This document shows positions 12,133 through 24,024 of a stretch of 64,000 bases of DNA, one piece after another (the first letter of the stretch is position 1; each line of letters begins with the position of its first letter). Where the stretch lies: positions 11,284,001 to 11,348,000 of the forward strand of contig NC_046683.1 in assembly GCF_009870125.1 (NCBI RefSeq), read 5' to 3'. Source of the DNA: Drosophila pseudoobscura (taxonomy: Eukaryota; Arthropoda; Insecta; Diptera; Drosophilidae). Position numbers and translations under genes: made by a program. Under the pieces are notes generated by a model. It worked only from the letters and a program-made list of their open reading frames with translations. It was not told where the DNA came from and did not search any database.

Positions 12133-12212
12133 GCTGCTGTTCATAACGAGTGCTTTTATAGCGAATGCATTCATAGAAAGTGCATTCATGACGAGTGCCT
12201 TAACAACGAGTG
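12133..12212. repeat. 15-bp diverged tandem repeat
   Basis: On the minus strand, units such as ATGAATGCACTTTCT, ATGAATGCATTCGCT and ATAAAAGCACTCGTT follow one another in a 15-bp register for about five copies. No gene is evident around it. Confidence 0.6.
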
Positions 12213-14888
12213 ATTATTGCTGGAGTCTCGCGTCTCTCCGGCTCTCGCTGAAGTGCCAAAATGGCGAGTACTTTCTCCTGTTACCGCTGTAGTCCTTGAG
12301 GCTGCATAATTCCTCACTTAGCGAAGACACCCTGTTCGACCGTCGCATTGCTTGAATCCAGATTCAGATTCAGAGTCAGAATCAATGGGAATCGTACAAT
12401 GGGCGCGTAGGCCAAGGAAATCCGAGCGCGGCCGAATGCAGTGGAAACTTTTGATAAACTTTGACCAGAGACAATCCATAGTGAGGATTTGTCGGCGGTT
12501 TGACGGGGTCGGGGCTATAATGATGGGGCTGGTGGTGCGTTAGTTTGGTTTCTGCTTTGGTTTCGACCTTTGTTCGAGACCCCTTTATCCCTTATCCGTT
12601 GCCTGCGGTTGCCCTGGTTTCTTTTGTCTGGCATTGTCTCGTTTGTTTTGGTTCTGTGCCGCTCTGTGCCGTTCTGTTCTGTCTGTCTGTCGTTTTCCTT
12701 TCCCTCGTTCTCTCCACAGATTATTAGAGCCGTCAAATTGATTTCAAAGCATGTAAATAAACCATCCAGAGGCCCATGATCGCCCACCAACAACCTCATG
12801 CCTCATGCTTCATGCCTCACACTGCCTCATGGTCATAATTGTGGGTTAAGCTTCTGACTTTTGCCTTCTAATTTGTCCATCTTCTCTACCGTTTAGTCTG
12901 TTGCTTTAATATTTAAATTAGAGGTTAGGTTTATGTGATGCTTCGAGGTTTCTAGAGAGAAAGTGAGAGATGGGGGGAGGCTCTGGGATGGCCAGCATAT
13001 TTCGCATGTTTACCTTTCGACCCGATATGCATAACTCAAACAAACAAACGACTGTTCCACCCACGACCCGCCCCCTGCTTTCACCTTTGAATTTGTCTAA
13101 ATGGAAATTGATGGGACCAGGCGGAGGGCGGGGGGGGGCACACCGAGCCGGCAACAGTTCATGTCCAGCCCACTGATTGATGATGATGGCCAAATATTTG
13201 TTTACATTCAAGCACAACAGATCATCGGGGGCTGCTGCAGACGATAGCGACCCTGGTGGGGGGATAGCTTGTTCCCGAAAACTTTTTATACCAACCAAAT
13301 GAATATTCATATTTCTGCAGATATATATCTTTTTCATAATATCTCGAGGCAAATAGAGGTACAAGTTTCGCTTTAGTGAAAACTATCCCAGTCGGGATTA
13401 CATCTGGATATCTCTGGATATCTCTGCTTCAACACGAGGGAAACATATCGGACTCTAGGCACTAATAAGGGTAATTTTATATTTAAAAACTGTTCTATAA
13501 CATTCCTTTACTGAATGCTTAATTCGATGATTTTATGTACAGTCACTACCTAAAGTATGGGCACAGCAATAGCTTGTCAATCTACTGCTTTTCCCCGAGA
13601 TCTTCCATTGCGATTTTTTAAGGAAAACCAATGTTATAGGATAAATTAGGCAACTTTTGCATAACTTTACTATTTTTTTAAATTCTTTCTGCCAAAAAAG
13701 TTTAAAAATTACAATCTAAAAGTTAGATAGTTATTATTATATTTATCATATATATTTTTCTGCATAAAATAGAGATATCTTTTATCATTCCGATAAAGTT
13801 TTTCTCCTTGGAAAAATTTCCCTTTTCAAATGTAATTCTAAAGAAATTTTAGATCTTTAGGCAATGTTATATTACTCTATTATTGTGGCAGCTTGAAAGT
13901 TTCCATATATTGTAGATAGAAATAGATTCATCTTTCAAGGGAGTCATACAAATCTTTATTAAAGTTTCCCTTTACCGAAATCAATTCAAGTGAAGTTTTA
14001 TGTCCCGCAAACTATTGAAAAAGCTGCACTTGGACCCACACTATTCGCACTCAGTGTGCGGCCAAGAAATGCTAAACATTTAGAAGAGAAAAATAAACAG
14101 CAACAGGAAAATCACATGTCAAAAGCGAACACTTTTAATTAGAATTCAAATGCAAACAAAAGGCAATAGCCAGGCCCATATTCCGATCAAATATGCGAAA
14201 CGGACGTATCCGAAAATGTATCTTCCAAATGGAAATTCGCTTTAAAATACAGGAACTGCACGAATTCATGGGGCAGAGTGCAGTGTGTTGAGTGGCGCTT
14301 GGCAATGATGCAGACGAGTGTCTGTGGCACCATCCACCATCCAGCATCCAGCATCTACAGCTCTTGTTGCTTCTGTCCATGTTGCCTGCTGTTCTGGCTG
14401 TTTCTCTGGTGAAAAACTGGTGCGAACATGCAATTTTCGCATTTTTTCGAATGGCCCTGGAAAATGTGAAACATTTTTGGAATGGCACAGACTAGGTGTT
14501 GGCATTGTTGAAGTGGGCACTGGTTGTGGCATTTGGCCTGGACAAATCCACTTGAAGGCGGTAGGGGTTTTTGCATCCAAATTATTATTAAATATTTCCA
14601 AATAGCCCTTTGGAAAAGAGAGAATGGGTTTTGCAGGAATTAGGGCTAGAATAGAGTTCCTTTAAGAAAAGTGATTCCTAAAACCAATTGCATTTTTTTG
14701 GGTGCCGCAAAATAGTTGGAAAACTGCACCAAAAAAACAATTCCATGGGAACATCACAGAACGAGGAGGAGACAGATTGGAGACAGCTGTGGGGGTCACT
14801 CATCACAAAGCTGAAACATATTTCCCTGCATTTCGATGCAATCCTCAGGCCCCAGTCTCGACTTGAGTGGACGAAAACTGTTGCAGAG

Positions 14889-15006
14889 CGAGCAGGAGGA
14901 GCATGAGGAGGAGCATGAGGACGAGCAGGAGAACGAGCAGGAGGAGGACCATGAGGACGGGTCTGAGGACGAGCATGAGGACGTGCATGGCGACGAGCTT
15001 GAGGAC
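14889..15006 (+). repeat. GAGCAKGAGGAS minisatellite
   Basis: Irregular 12-bp units of the type GAGGAGCATGAG and GACGAGCAGGAG. They would encode Glu/His/Gln/Asp runs in one frame and Ser/Cys runs on the other strand. The frame opens at 14836 and closes soon after the repeat, with no other coding signal, so I treat it as a minisatellite. Confidence 0.6.
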
Positions 15007-16442
15007 GTGGACATCGTTAGGAGGATAGTTTTTGGGTGGCCATTTGGGTAATTATCCATTGAGCAGCTTACAAGTTTAATCCCCAAGACGGGGGCGGCAC
15101 GGGCTCGGGCAAAAGGACCTCAAATTCCCCTGATGGACGATTTCAATTAGAGCTACCACTTATCCCTCGGTCCGGGTTGGGGAGGGAGGGAGTACCAGTA
15201 GCAGTAGTACCTGTTGTAGAACCTCTCAAAGTGATTAGTGGCAGTGGCTACCTGTCAGCGCTGCCTACGAGTACCTGTGATTGCGACCGCACTTTGGTCA
15301 TTAGAGCAATGGGAAAACATTTCATATATCATTTCACTTTCGGGCTGTTTTTCTGGGATGTTTTTGTGGGGGGCGTGCCGGCAGCAGCAGAAAGGCTTGC
15401 AGCAGGGGCGTCGGTAATCCATCTGAAAATTTCACACGTTAAATACGACTATTCTCAATGGGTTTTTAATGAACTTTCACAGCCCAAAAACACTGCCAGC
15501 GATGCTTCCTGCGAAGAGCCCTCACAGGATACGGTGGGCGGTATCGGAGGGGGCGGTTGTCACTTTGCATTAGTATATTCAATGCGCTCCAGCGAGTGGG
15601 AGGGTCGAAACGAGTTGTTTCTCAAGTTGACTTTCAATTTTACAGCGCAAGGAGAAAGGATAATAGGATAAAGGAGGAGGAACAACGAGCATGTTGTCAG
15701 CACTAATGAAATTACAAAAGACACGACAAGAGGACTTTTCGACACTTTAAATAATTAAGAAGCCCAGGGGAACACAGCTTTCGAGAGGAGCTAATCATGT
15801 AAGGACCAAGTATCTAACATCTGAAAGGCACTCGCAGGAGATCCCAGAGAAAGGAGCCTGGTCTCCTAAGACTCCTTTGATCCCTTATTAAAAGACTGAA
15901 TGATGCATTAACAAAATGTGCTATAATTTAATACCACTTGTGGGAAATGAATGCAAATATTTAAGTATTAAACATGGCGAAATTCCGTTTGAAGGTGGAA
16001 AACAATAGTCTCGTGTTGCAAGCACTTGGGGCGCCCAGTGCCCGGTGTCCAGTGCCCTGTGCCCCGTGCCCTGTGCCCTGTGCATGTCCTTGCACATATA
16101 GTATGTGTCCTGAGTGCTATTTTAATCAAAGGGTGCTAATGCTTGCCGGAAGAGAGAACAGTGAGTGTTCCCAGAGGAACAATTGAGGACCTTAAGGACC
16201 TGTATCTGTAGCTGCAATTTTTAAGATTTATTAGACCCACCGATTGACCATCGATTGACTCCAAGGAACTCCGAGGCGTTTATTTCCCAAAAAAAAACAA
16301 ATGCACTTCAATTGAAAGCCAATCAAAAGGCAAACCAAAAATAAAAGTAGAGGAAAAGTGAGATGTTGCACTTAGCCGGTATGGCCTGTAATTGCATGTT
16401 GTTGCATGTTAGCCGGAATTAAGTGGGGAGACCTTTTGGGGC

Positions 16443-16464
16443 ATCATCATCATCATCATCATCA
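16443..16464 (+). repeat. (CAT)7 microsatellite
   Basis: Seven uninterrupted CAT units. Confidence 0.9.
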
Positions 16465-19400
16465 AGGGCAATTCCCGACTCGATTGCGTGACGCTGTTCA
16501 TGTGTGGCCTTTGCCCTTGCCCCCCCTCCCGTTTTGTACCCTTCGGTTAAGGGTTAAGGCCTACACTCACTCCCACTCGACGGGCCCCCGCTGTGCGAGG
16601 ATCCGTTGGACATAATTATTTTTAATATGCGTTTTATTTCATTTGCAGTTTTCTTGTTGTTGGGCGTGACATCACGCACAAAATGTTATTGCTGTCACCC
16701 CGCGGCAGTCAAAGGGACACAAAGGAAACGATGTTCTGGCGTCCCAGCCAACAATTGTTTGGGCCAAATTGGAACCGAAACAGATACAAATACAGTAGCA
16801 GCAGTTGGCAAACATTGAATGGAGGCAGAGCAGCGTCCTGTCACCGAGCAGGGGGCCCAGAGGCATCCGAAAATGTGTGTAAGCGTATCTGCAGGGTATC
16901 CCAAGAGATTTGGGGCAGCCCAAGACAGGAGAAACGGAGCAACAAACTCAAGATACGAGTATTAAATGTATTGTAGATCAATCCAAATGAACCGGAAAGC
17001 CCATCGTGGATAATATTTTCATCCAGACCTGGTTCCATTTAACCAACTATTACCCCTTTTTACTACATTCTACTTATCTCATATATCATATATTATTCTG
17101 CTCATTTCATTCCAATGATCATTCCCAGCTGTTCCCATTGCTCCGCGCCGAGAACCGAAGCCAGGCTAGACCAAAATACGAAAAGTGCAGAAGAGAATGC
17201 CCGAAATGCACTATAGTCCTGCCACATTTAAACAAATCGCAGTTATCATCCTTGACACAATGTCAGATGCAAAAATTTCGGTTTTTATTTCTCGCTCACT
17301 CTCCATTTGATTTTCTGCTGGAGAGAATCAGAAGCTTTTCGATAAGGGTAAAAATACAACCTGTTTCTGGTACGAGACAGGGTATCAGCTAGTCCATTCT
17401 CCCTGGACATATGTTATTGTTTTTTTTTTTGTTTTTGTTACGTTAAAACAAAATAAAGTCGACATATTTCATATGCATGCGCGTCCTTGGAGGACAGCTG
17501 GAGGAAATACAAAGGGCCAGCAGATTGGGGGGCAGCAACGGGGAGGCGTGTCGACCACAAAAGTTGACAAATTTGGAAAAATTGCAACAGCGACAGCAGC
17601 CAGATGCTGCCTTCGGGCCAACGAAGCGAAGCGAAGCGAAGAAGGGGATCGGAAAAGCTTCGCAATTGAATATCTGAAACAGGGGTGTGGTTGTGTGATT
17701 GTGTGTGTAATAATGTGCCAAATTGTTGAAGATACTGTTGAAGATGCCACTGTACTTACCCTGACCTTCCCAAGGAACAAAACTTTAACGATTTGTGCGG
17801 GATACCAATATGATTTAGGACTTGGTCTACTTTCCACTTAAGGAACAGATTATAGATATAGATTATAAAAAGTTTACCAAGATTTGAGGGCTTAAAGTTT
17901 TGTGTAGCTCCTCCAAAGAGCTAAATGGGGGTTGGGCGAACAATTGGTGTGAAAGTTAGTAGTTTTTTTAGGCATTACCCAATACTTTTGTTCGAAAATA
18001 GATCCATAAGCCATAAGGCAAGTCAAAGAGGACACTTTAGTATCCCCCTATCAGAAAGTGTATTCAAGCTTCCATTTATCCTTCAATTCATATTGTTTAT
18101 TGTTTATTTTCGCAAAAAAAAACATAAACAAGAAACTTTCTTCGGCGCTCGTCCAATGTTTATAAATATGCCAAGAGTAGTACCCCCCGCGACGCCGAGT
18201 CCCCTCTACTTGGTTCAACACCCCTGCGAAATTTTCATTTTTCTTGGCATTTAATATTCCTCAAGCCGCCAAGACCCCACACCGATTTCCACTTATTAAT
18301 AGCCCAATAACTTATGGGATGTACGTGTAATCTCTCATTGGAGTTTATTAAATATGGGATTCTAAGTGGGGCTAGAGGCTTGCCTTAAAGTTGGTTAAGG
18401 TGGTGGTTGGCTCTTCGGCCCAATTGCCCAAGGCCAAAGAGCAATGGTTATCTCGGTTCCACCTAAAGTTAAACGTTGTTTATGCCTTTATTTGTCTCTC
18501 TTTTACTACCCTGAAAGAGAGTATTCCACAGAATACACTGAAAGCAACGAATTTACGACAACTTAAAGCTTTCTTTTGTCCTCTTCACATCCTATCGCTA
18601 CCATGGTGACAATCCCTGTGCAAGGGCATCAAAGACTTCGGTAGCCATACGGCAGCAATCTCCTTGATGTTTTTATCCCTTTGTTGCCCGAACTCACAGA
18701 CACTTAAGACTTCAGATGGAACGGAATGGCAGCCCAGGAATTATGATTCAATATATTCGCCAAAGTAGGAAACGACACCCGCAACATTTATGAATGTATT
18801 CATATTATTCACATTGTTGTTGACACTTTTCATCAGGGCCAAAGTTGTTCGCTCATTTCCACGATGAAGGAGTGGAAATCTCTTGAATCTTTTATATAAT
18901 TGAGTAACGGATGCATAAGAGACCCTCAGCAGCAGACCATGCCCCTGGCCCTGCCCCTGCCCCTGTGCTGCAAGGTTGAGCAGTTTCTCTGACGTGGCCA
19001 AAAGACGTAAGCACTCGGGCTGCCACCCAACAGAACAGTCCCCCGCCGACGGCAAATGCGTAATGCAACTTCATAAGACGCACGCGGGACTGGCAACCGC
19101 TTGCCCCTTGCCAACAGGGTGGACTGGGGGAGGGGGGGGGGGGGCTCTGCCTGCGAATGACAGGTAAATGGAGTGTCACTGCCGCTGAGTGCTGCCATCT
19201 AATCAGCTGCACACACAGACTTCAGGGGCTGGCAGGGAGGGGGCGGGCGTTGAGAAGCAGATGAGGGATTAGTGTCGCCATATTGAGCAAGGTGCACGAC
19301 TAGGGTGCGGAATTCACCCTTTTGTGACAGCCCCCCCGGGGAGTCCGTTTGTAATCCAGTTAAGACAGGTCCCCCAGCAAGGGATCTGCTTACCGGATGC

Positions 19401-19835
19401 CACGTGAACCTTTAACAAATCCGTAGAAACAGCCAGAGTCCCACCTTCGGCGCACGTCTCTGGAAAATGTCTGGCATTCAGGCGGGAATTTCTCTCAGTG
19501 CAGTGTCCACTGCCCGAGGGGAGTCTGCCCGTTGTCTGGCGTTTTCATTGTGGCACGCTTAAGCGGAGTGATGAGATTTCCCAACTGCGATTCGTGTCTA
19601 TTTATGGAATGCCACCGATTGAGGCTCGCCGAAGGGTAAATCCCATGGAGATAAGTCCAAGACAGCTACTATCTGTGGCTGTATGCCCCGAAGGCAGTTA
19701 AGCACGTGAATGGCAAACCAATCCAACAGAAGAAGTACGCCGTGAATCCCTCTAACCCCAATGGGGGGGGAGGAATTATCATGGTTCCAAGGTTCCATTT
19801 GATCTAAGAGATGTTTGGTGTCACGGTGTTTGTAG

Positions 19836-20186
19836 CTCAACAGCAAAGAAAATGGCAGACAACGCCAAAGCCAAGTACAACGAGAATTTACAACCGCTTC
19901 GTTTCTTCGACTCGTATTCGAACACAAGCCAAATATTGAAAGTGGAATGTATTCCGCTCATTCGAAAGTGCTGATTGAAGCTATAGACAAAGAATGTCCC
20001 CATGTCATGCGCTCCAATTCAAACAAGACTCAGATCGTATGCATTTCGCATCAGGAAAAATGCAATTACCTGCAAGAAGACATCACTATAACTCATCGGC
20101 GTGGATCCCGATTTAAACCTGTTTCTGAAATCCATTCGCTTCCAATATGCTTCCAAATGACGTCGTTGGTTGCCGGGTCAGTCTAA
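19836..20186 (+). pseudogene. Coding-like remnant, possible DNA-binding-domain relic
   Basis: The frame stays open for 116 codons after a TAG at 19833, with its first ATG only at 19947. The peptide has regular spacing of aromatic, aliphatic and Cys residues (FLRLVFEHKPNIESGMYSAH, then KVLIEAIDKECPHVM). This loosely recalls the helical SANT/MADF-like DNA-binding modules common in flies (pattern resemblance only). A shorter broken copy at 7946-8070, separated from it by indels that are multiples of three, argues for coding ancestry. There is no promoter, no clear start and no poly(A) signal, so a pseudogene or mobile-element relic is most likely; an unrecognised exon is possible. Confidence 0.35.
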
Positions 20187-20189
20187 GCA

Positions 20190-22325
20190 AACACATGCAA
20201 TATTGTTTCTTGACGTTCGGCAAAGTTCAGACAAGTTTTGAAGCCCAAAAAGGAAAAAATCCCAGAAATTTCATAGATTTTGATTAACTTTTGTAACTTA
20301 AGTCCAGCCCCCTAGGGACATCTCCCTTTTCTTTCGGTCCATTCCTTTTTGAAGCCTTGACCTGCGGCGAGTTTTTTGGCTACCCTTTTGACCACTCAGA
20401 AGACGGACACTTGAGGCTCAGCTCTTTTTGGCCTGAATAATTGCAATTGCTGTTGCGTCAACAGGAAAAGTTTTGTTTTCATACGTTTGCCACTTAGCTT
20501 GGATTATCTTTGCAGCACTTTGCCTTTCCCCCTTTTCCATCCCTCTTTGTTTTGCAAAATTTTCTTTGGGTGCATGCAGAATGAATTGCTGTTGGGCTGT
20601 AGGGGGGTGGGGAGGGGTCCCTGTTGTGAGGCAACAGGCTACAGTTTTCCGAGAATACTCAATAAAATGCCATAAACTTTTCCTTCTGCAACTCATCGGA
20701 GGGCGAGGGGCTGTCCATTTTACACATTAACGCGGCTGCCTGCCTCCACAAGCAGCTGCAGGCAAAAGGGGTAGGGGTGGAGGGACTGAACTCTTCAGTT
20801 TTAATTTCGTTGAGTACCATTATGTTACGATGGGGTTGAGGGACTGCAATGGGAGCAGTCCCATAAATTACGCATACGCCGCGTATTCCCGAATGGAATG
20901 ACCACGCGTGCAAGGCCTGTCTGGCCAACCAGAATAGAATGGGAATGGTTCCCCACCCAAGCCCTCGTAGTGGCCACTTACCTCGAGTAAACAAGCACAG
21001 CTGGATGAGGCAGTCCAGCCAACGGAGTTGCGTGCCGGCCGCGCTATGGGACCTGGGCTTGCTGCTGCTCGATGCCATCGCCTCCAATTGGATTTACATG
21101 TTCATCCTGGTCTTTGTTTCGGTTGTAGTTCCCGGGACTGTTCCCGTTCCCGATCCTTTTTTCCGTTTCTTTTGTTCTTGCAAAAACAGAAAATGCGACC
21201 GAAAAACAGAAGAGAGAGGGAACCGTTCGGAAAGTCTCCTGAATTATTGAGGGATTTGTCGCTGCACTGGTCCCATCAATATTTCAAATGCGCCCCGCAA
21301 TTATCCTCACACAAACACAGACACGGACACAGCAAAAAACCACAACAAAATTGTATTCTATCGAATGGCAATTTCTGCAGGTTCACAAAAATTGCGCGCC
21401 AAAAATCAACACGGTTTCGGGGGGGGGCAGTGCGTGCGCTACGATTGGTGGAGCAGGCCAGAGGTAGTGCTGCTCTCGAGCATATCGTGTTTTATCAGAG
21501 GGCGCAAAATTTGGCGTCAAGCTTTTATAGGTCTGGAACAGCTGTTGCCGAGTTCGAAATTTCGAACAGCTGCTGCACAGCTGTTGGGCGCCTACCTGCA
21601 ATGTATTTGAAATTGGTTTGGCTGGCTTATTGGTTTTGCCATTATTCCATGGCAATGCGTTATATATTTATATTTGAGTGAAGCTTTTACATATTAATAG
21701 AGAAACAACTTTGCATACTGCAAATAGAGGAAAGTGTTCCTTAAATGAGCCAACTTTCGGAATCACGCCCAGAAGGCTAATAATGAATTATCATTCTAGT
21801 TTCCCCCCAGGCAACGCAAGCGGTAATTATAATTACATTAGAAAAATCTTCTCATTTCATCTGTTATCACTGGCACTCAAATTTAAGCGCTAACTCCAAA
21901 GCTCGAATACCATACGATTTCGGCTGAGTACGTTCGAAAATTCACCATCTGGCAGCGCCCAACCTTAACGGCCAGTGCTGTGCAGTAAAAGCTGGTCTCG
22001 CTGGTATATACGTCCTCTTCAGGTGTCGCTTTTTGGTAATTACATACAAATGTAGTAGCTGTGTAGCGAATGTGTAGTTGCCGTGTAGTTATAAAGTAAA
22101 GACATTCATTTAGTGGGAATCGTTTTTGTTTAAACCTTTTTTTATAAACAATGCAATAAAGATGATAAGTTAAATTTAACCAGTCTTCTAGGAAATTGAT
22201 TTAATAATCGGATAAATTTATGTGGGCGTGGCCAGATGTTCTATCTAGCTCATAATATTCCAGGGAATATCAAAAACGAGGAATATGTAATATGTAAAAT
22301 ATAACTTGAATTCGTCAGTATGGGT
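20190..22325. other. Intergenic, no gene seen
   Basis: No supported gene. Frames of up to 217 codons near 21.0-21.7 kb are not protein-like and overlap opposite-strand frames. AT-rich sequence occupies 21.65-22.30 kb. Confidence 0.5.
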
Positions 22326-22328
22326 ATA

Positions 22329-22338
22329 CGGTCACACT
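22329..22338 (+). promoter_or_regulatory. Motif 1 (M1BP-type) core promoter element
   Basis: CGGTCACACT matches the fly core-promoter Motif 1 (YGGTCACACTR) except for its last position. It lies about 65 bp upstream of the zinc-finger gene's ATG, where such elements normally overlap the start site. It implies a TATA-less, broadly expressed promoter. Confidence 0.6.
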
Positions 22339-22402
22339 CTTTCCATTGTTTTTTGTTGTCGTCCGTAGAGAATCGTTTGTTTATATCGCGGAAAAGGCCA
22401 GG

Positions 22403-23734
22403 ATGAACCGGAAAGTGACCAGGGAGACGGCCCAGCAGCACTGTCTAACCTGCCTGTTGAAGCTGGACAGCGAACAGGAACAGGAAGCGGATGAGGCGGC
22501 CATCAGCCGCCATGAGCTGCAGCATCTTCTCCGCCAACACCTGGACTGGCCGCTGGAGGGAGAGCAGCTGCTAGAGAAGTGGTTGCCGCAGCAGCTGTGC
22601 CAGCACTGTCGTCAGGAGCTGCAGCGTTTCGAGCAGTTCCGCCGGCGGGCGATTGAGTGCCGGCTCCAGCTGCTGGATCTGCTGAAGGAGGAGCAGTACA
22701 CGGAACCCTCATTTGAGATTGTGTACGAGGAGTCACAGGAGGCGACTGGAGGGCAGAACGAAGAGTTGCTGCACAGTTTGGAGCCACCAGATCCGGACCT
22801 AGACCCCGATCCAGATCCCGATCCCATCGACGAGCCTGCTGCAGAAACACCGCCAGAAAAGGGCCAGACCAAGGTGGAGAAGCGAACCACACGGGGCGTG
22901 AGAAACAGCCTGAAGTGCAGCCAGTGCCAGCACAGCTTCGCCCACAAGCTCACCCTGTCCGCCCACATCCGAAAGGTGCACGAGGGCAGCAAGCGACCGT
23001 TCCAATGCGACCAGTGCGAGAAGTGTTACAGCTTCATGGGCGGCCTCTACACGCACATCAAGGAGATCCATGCGACCCGCGAGCGCCGCTATCCCTGCGA
23101 CCAGCCCGGCTGCGATCGCGTCTATACCAGCTCCATTGCCATGCAGAAGCACAAGCGGCTGAAACACAGCCCCAAGGAGCCGGCGCGGAAGTTTATCTGC
23201 GAGCAGTGCGGCGCCTCCTTCAACCAGTCGGCCAATCTGAATTACCACCGGCGCACCAAGCACCCCACCGAGGATGAGGTGGCCGCCAGGGACAGCGGCA
23301 GCGATCAGCACTTCTGCGAGCTCTGCCAGAAACACTTCCATTCCCGCTATACGCTGCGCTACCACACCATGCAGCAGCACGGGGACCAGGAGCGCCTCCT
23401 GCCGCACGAGTGCCAGGTGTGTGGCCGCCGCATGGCCAAGAAATTCATGCTGCTGCAGCACATGCTGATGCACTCCACCGACAAGATGCCCTGCGAGCAC
23501 TGCGGCAAGCTGTTCGCCCGCAAGTTCGAGCTGGAGGCCCACATCCGGGCGGTGCATCTCAAGCTGAAGCCCTTCGCCTGCAAGTACTGTTCCGAGTGTT
23601 TCGCCTCGCGCAAAACCCTGCGCCACCACGAGTACATCCACACGGGCGAGAAACCGTATGTGTGCGATGTGTGTGGCCAGAGATTCCGGCAGCAGACGTG
23701 CCTCAAGAACCACCGCAAAGTCCACGACAAATAG
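22403..23734 (+). CDS. ZAD plus nine-C2H2 zinc-finger protein
   Basis: This intronless gene encodes 443 residues. Residues about 12-95 form a ZAD (zinc-finger-associated domain): an HCLTCLLKL knuckle, then a helical region, then LCQHCRQEL supplying the second Cys pair. An acidic linker with DPDPDP repeats follows (about 115-160). Nine C2H2 fingers run from about residue 170 to the end, starting with LKCSQCQHSFAHKLTLSAHI and ending with YVCDVCGQRFRQQTCLKNHR. The third finger has an extended CDQPGC knuckle. ZAD proteins are insect-expanded nuclear DNA-binding factors that dimerise through the ZAD. ATG 22403 is chosen because it directly precedes the ZAD and follows a Motif 1 promoter; the in-frame codons upstream of it lie across the promoter. 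It converges on sloth2 with only 100 bp between stops. Its exact melanogaster orthologue is not certain to me. Confidence 0.93.
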   Translation: MNRKVTRETAQQHCLTCLLKLDSEQEQEADEAAISRHELQHLLRQHLDWPLEGEQLLEKWLPQQLCQHCRQELQRFEQFRRRAIECRLQLLDLLKEEQYTEPSFEIVYEESQEATGGQNEELLHSLEPPDPDLDPDPDPDPIDEPAAETPPEKGQTKVEKRTTRGVRNSLKCSQCQHSFAHKLTLSAHIRKVHEGSKRPFQCDQCEKCYSFMGGLYTHIKEIHATRERRYPCDQPGCDRVYTSSIAMQKHKRLKHSPKEPARKFICEQCGASFNQSANLNYHRRTKHPTEDEVAARDSGSDQHFCELCQKHFHSRYTLRYHTMQQHGDQERLLPHECQVCGRRMAKKFMLLQHMLMHSTDKMPCEHCGKLFARKFELEAHIRAVHLKLKPFACKYCSECFASRKTLRHHEYIHTGEKPYVCDVCGQRFRQQTCLKNHRKVHDK

Positions 23735-23780
23735 GACGCACTGGACACACACTGGAACTGTCTGTCTAACATGTGAAATT

Positions 23781-23786
23781 TAATTA
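23781..23786 (-). terminator. ATTAAA poly(A) signal for the sloth transcript
   Basis: On the minus strand ATTAAA lies 49 bp beyond the sloth2 stop. The resulting 3' end would fall within about 45 bp of the convergent zinc-finger gene's stop, so the two 3' UTRs probably overlap. Confidence 0.4.
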
Positions 23787-23834
23787 GCATTAGTCAATAC
23801 ATTAGTTCTTACGGAATCTACAAATATATGTAGT

Positions 23835-24005
23835 TTATGGGCTGGCGTCCTGATTGGCGGGCGGCTTCTGCTCCCGCTCTATGTAGACGGGCAGATCTTC
23901 GAGCGGCTTGTAGTACAGATGCACCGCCTGGGAGCCGGCCATCATGGCCAGCATTGCGCTGGCCAGGAATTTGGTGTACTGACCCCACGACACGCCAGCG
24001 GGCAT
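23835..24005 (-). CDS. sloth2: Complex III assembly peptide, BRAWNIN/UQCC6 family
   Basis: A 56-residue mitochondrial micropeptide. It starts MPAGVSWGQYTKFLASAMLA and continues with AG..AVHLYYKP, matching the family signature (MPAGV, one N-terminal membrane helix, then HxYYxP). Human BRAWNIN (C12orf73/UQCC6) has the same arrangement. The family acts in the inner mitochondrial membrane in assembly of respiratory complex III (cytochrome bc1). The start is placed at ATG 24005 because homology begins exactly there; the frame is open upstream but overlaps sloth1 in another frame. It lies 19 bp downstream of the sloth1 stop with no room for a promoter, so both are presumably translated from one dicistronic mRNA, as reported for melanogaster sloth1/sloth2. 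The symbol comes from family recognition and arrangement. Confidence 0.9.
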   Translation of the reverse strand: MPAGVSWGQYTKFLASAMLAMMAGSQAVHLYYKPLEDLPVYIEREQKPPANQDASP

Positions 24006-24024
24006 GATTCCCACAGTTACACGA

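Larger units (their letters stand above)
6960..19830. other. Long gene-poor interval
   Basis: I find no convincing gene in nearly 13 kb. It contains microsatellites: (TA)n at 9837-9860, (CA)n at 11799-11820, (CAT)n at 16443-16464 and GCGAA repeats near 17620-17645. It also holds poly-G at 9312-9325, an acidic-coding-like minisatellite at 14889-15006, a 15-bp tandem repeat at about 12133-12212, an AT-rich segment at 13440-14030, and a diverged repeat at 7946-8070 that has a partner at 19.9 kb. Open frames of 100-165 codons exist but are low complexity or overlap on both strands. Confidence 0.55.

Noticed and set aside
14836-15051. Glu/Asp/His-rich frame as a possible acidic protein
   Set aside because: The frame is almost wholly the 12-bp minisatellite, with no promoter or poly(A) signal seen and an equally open complementary strand.
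22799-23752. 317-codon open frame on the minus strand
   Set aside because: It is antisense to the zinc-finger array. GC-rich C2H2 codons keep the opposite strand open; the peptide is Leu/Val/Ala/Gly-rich with no domain.
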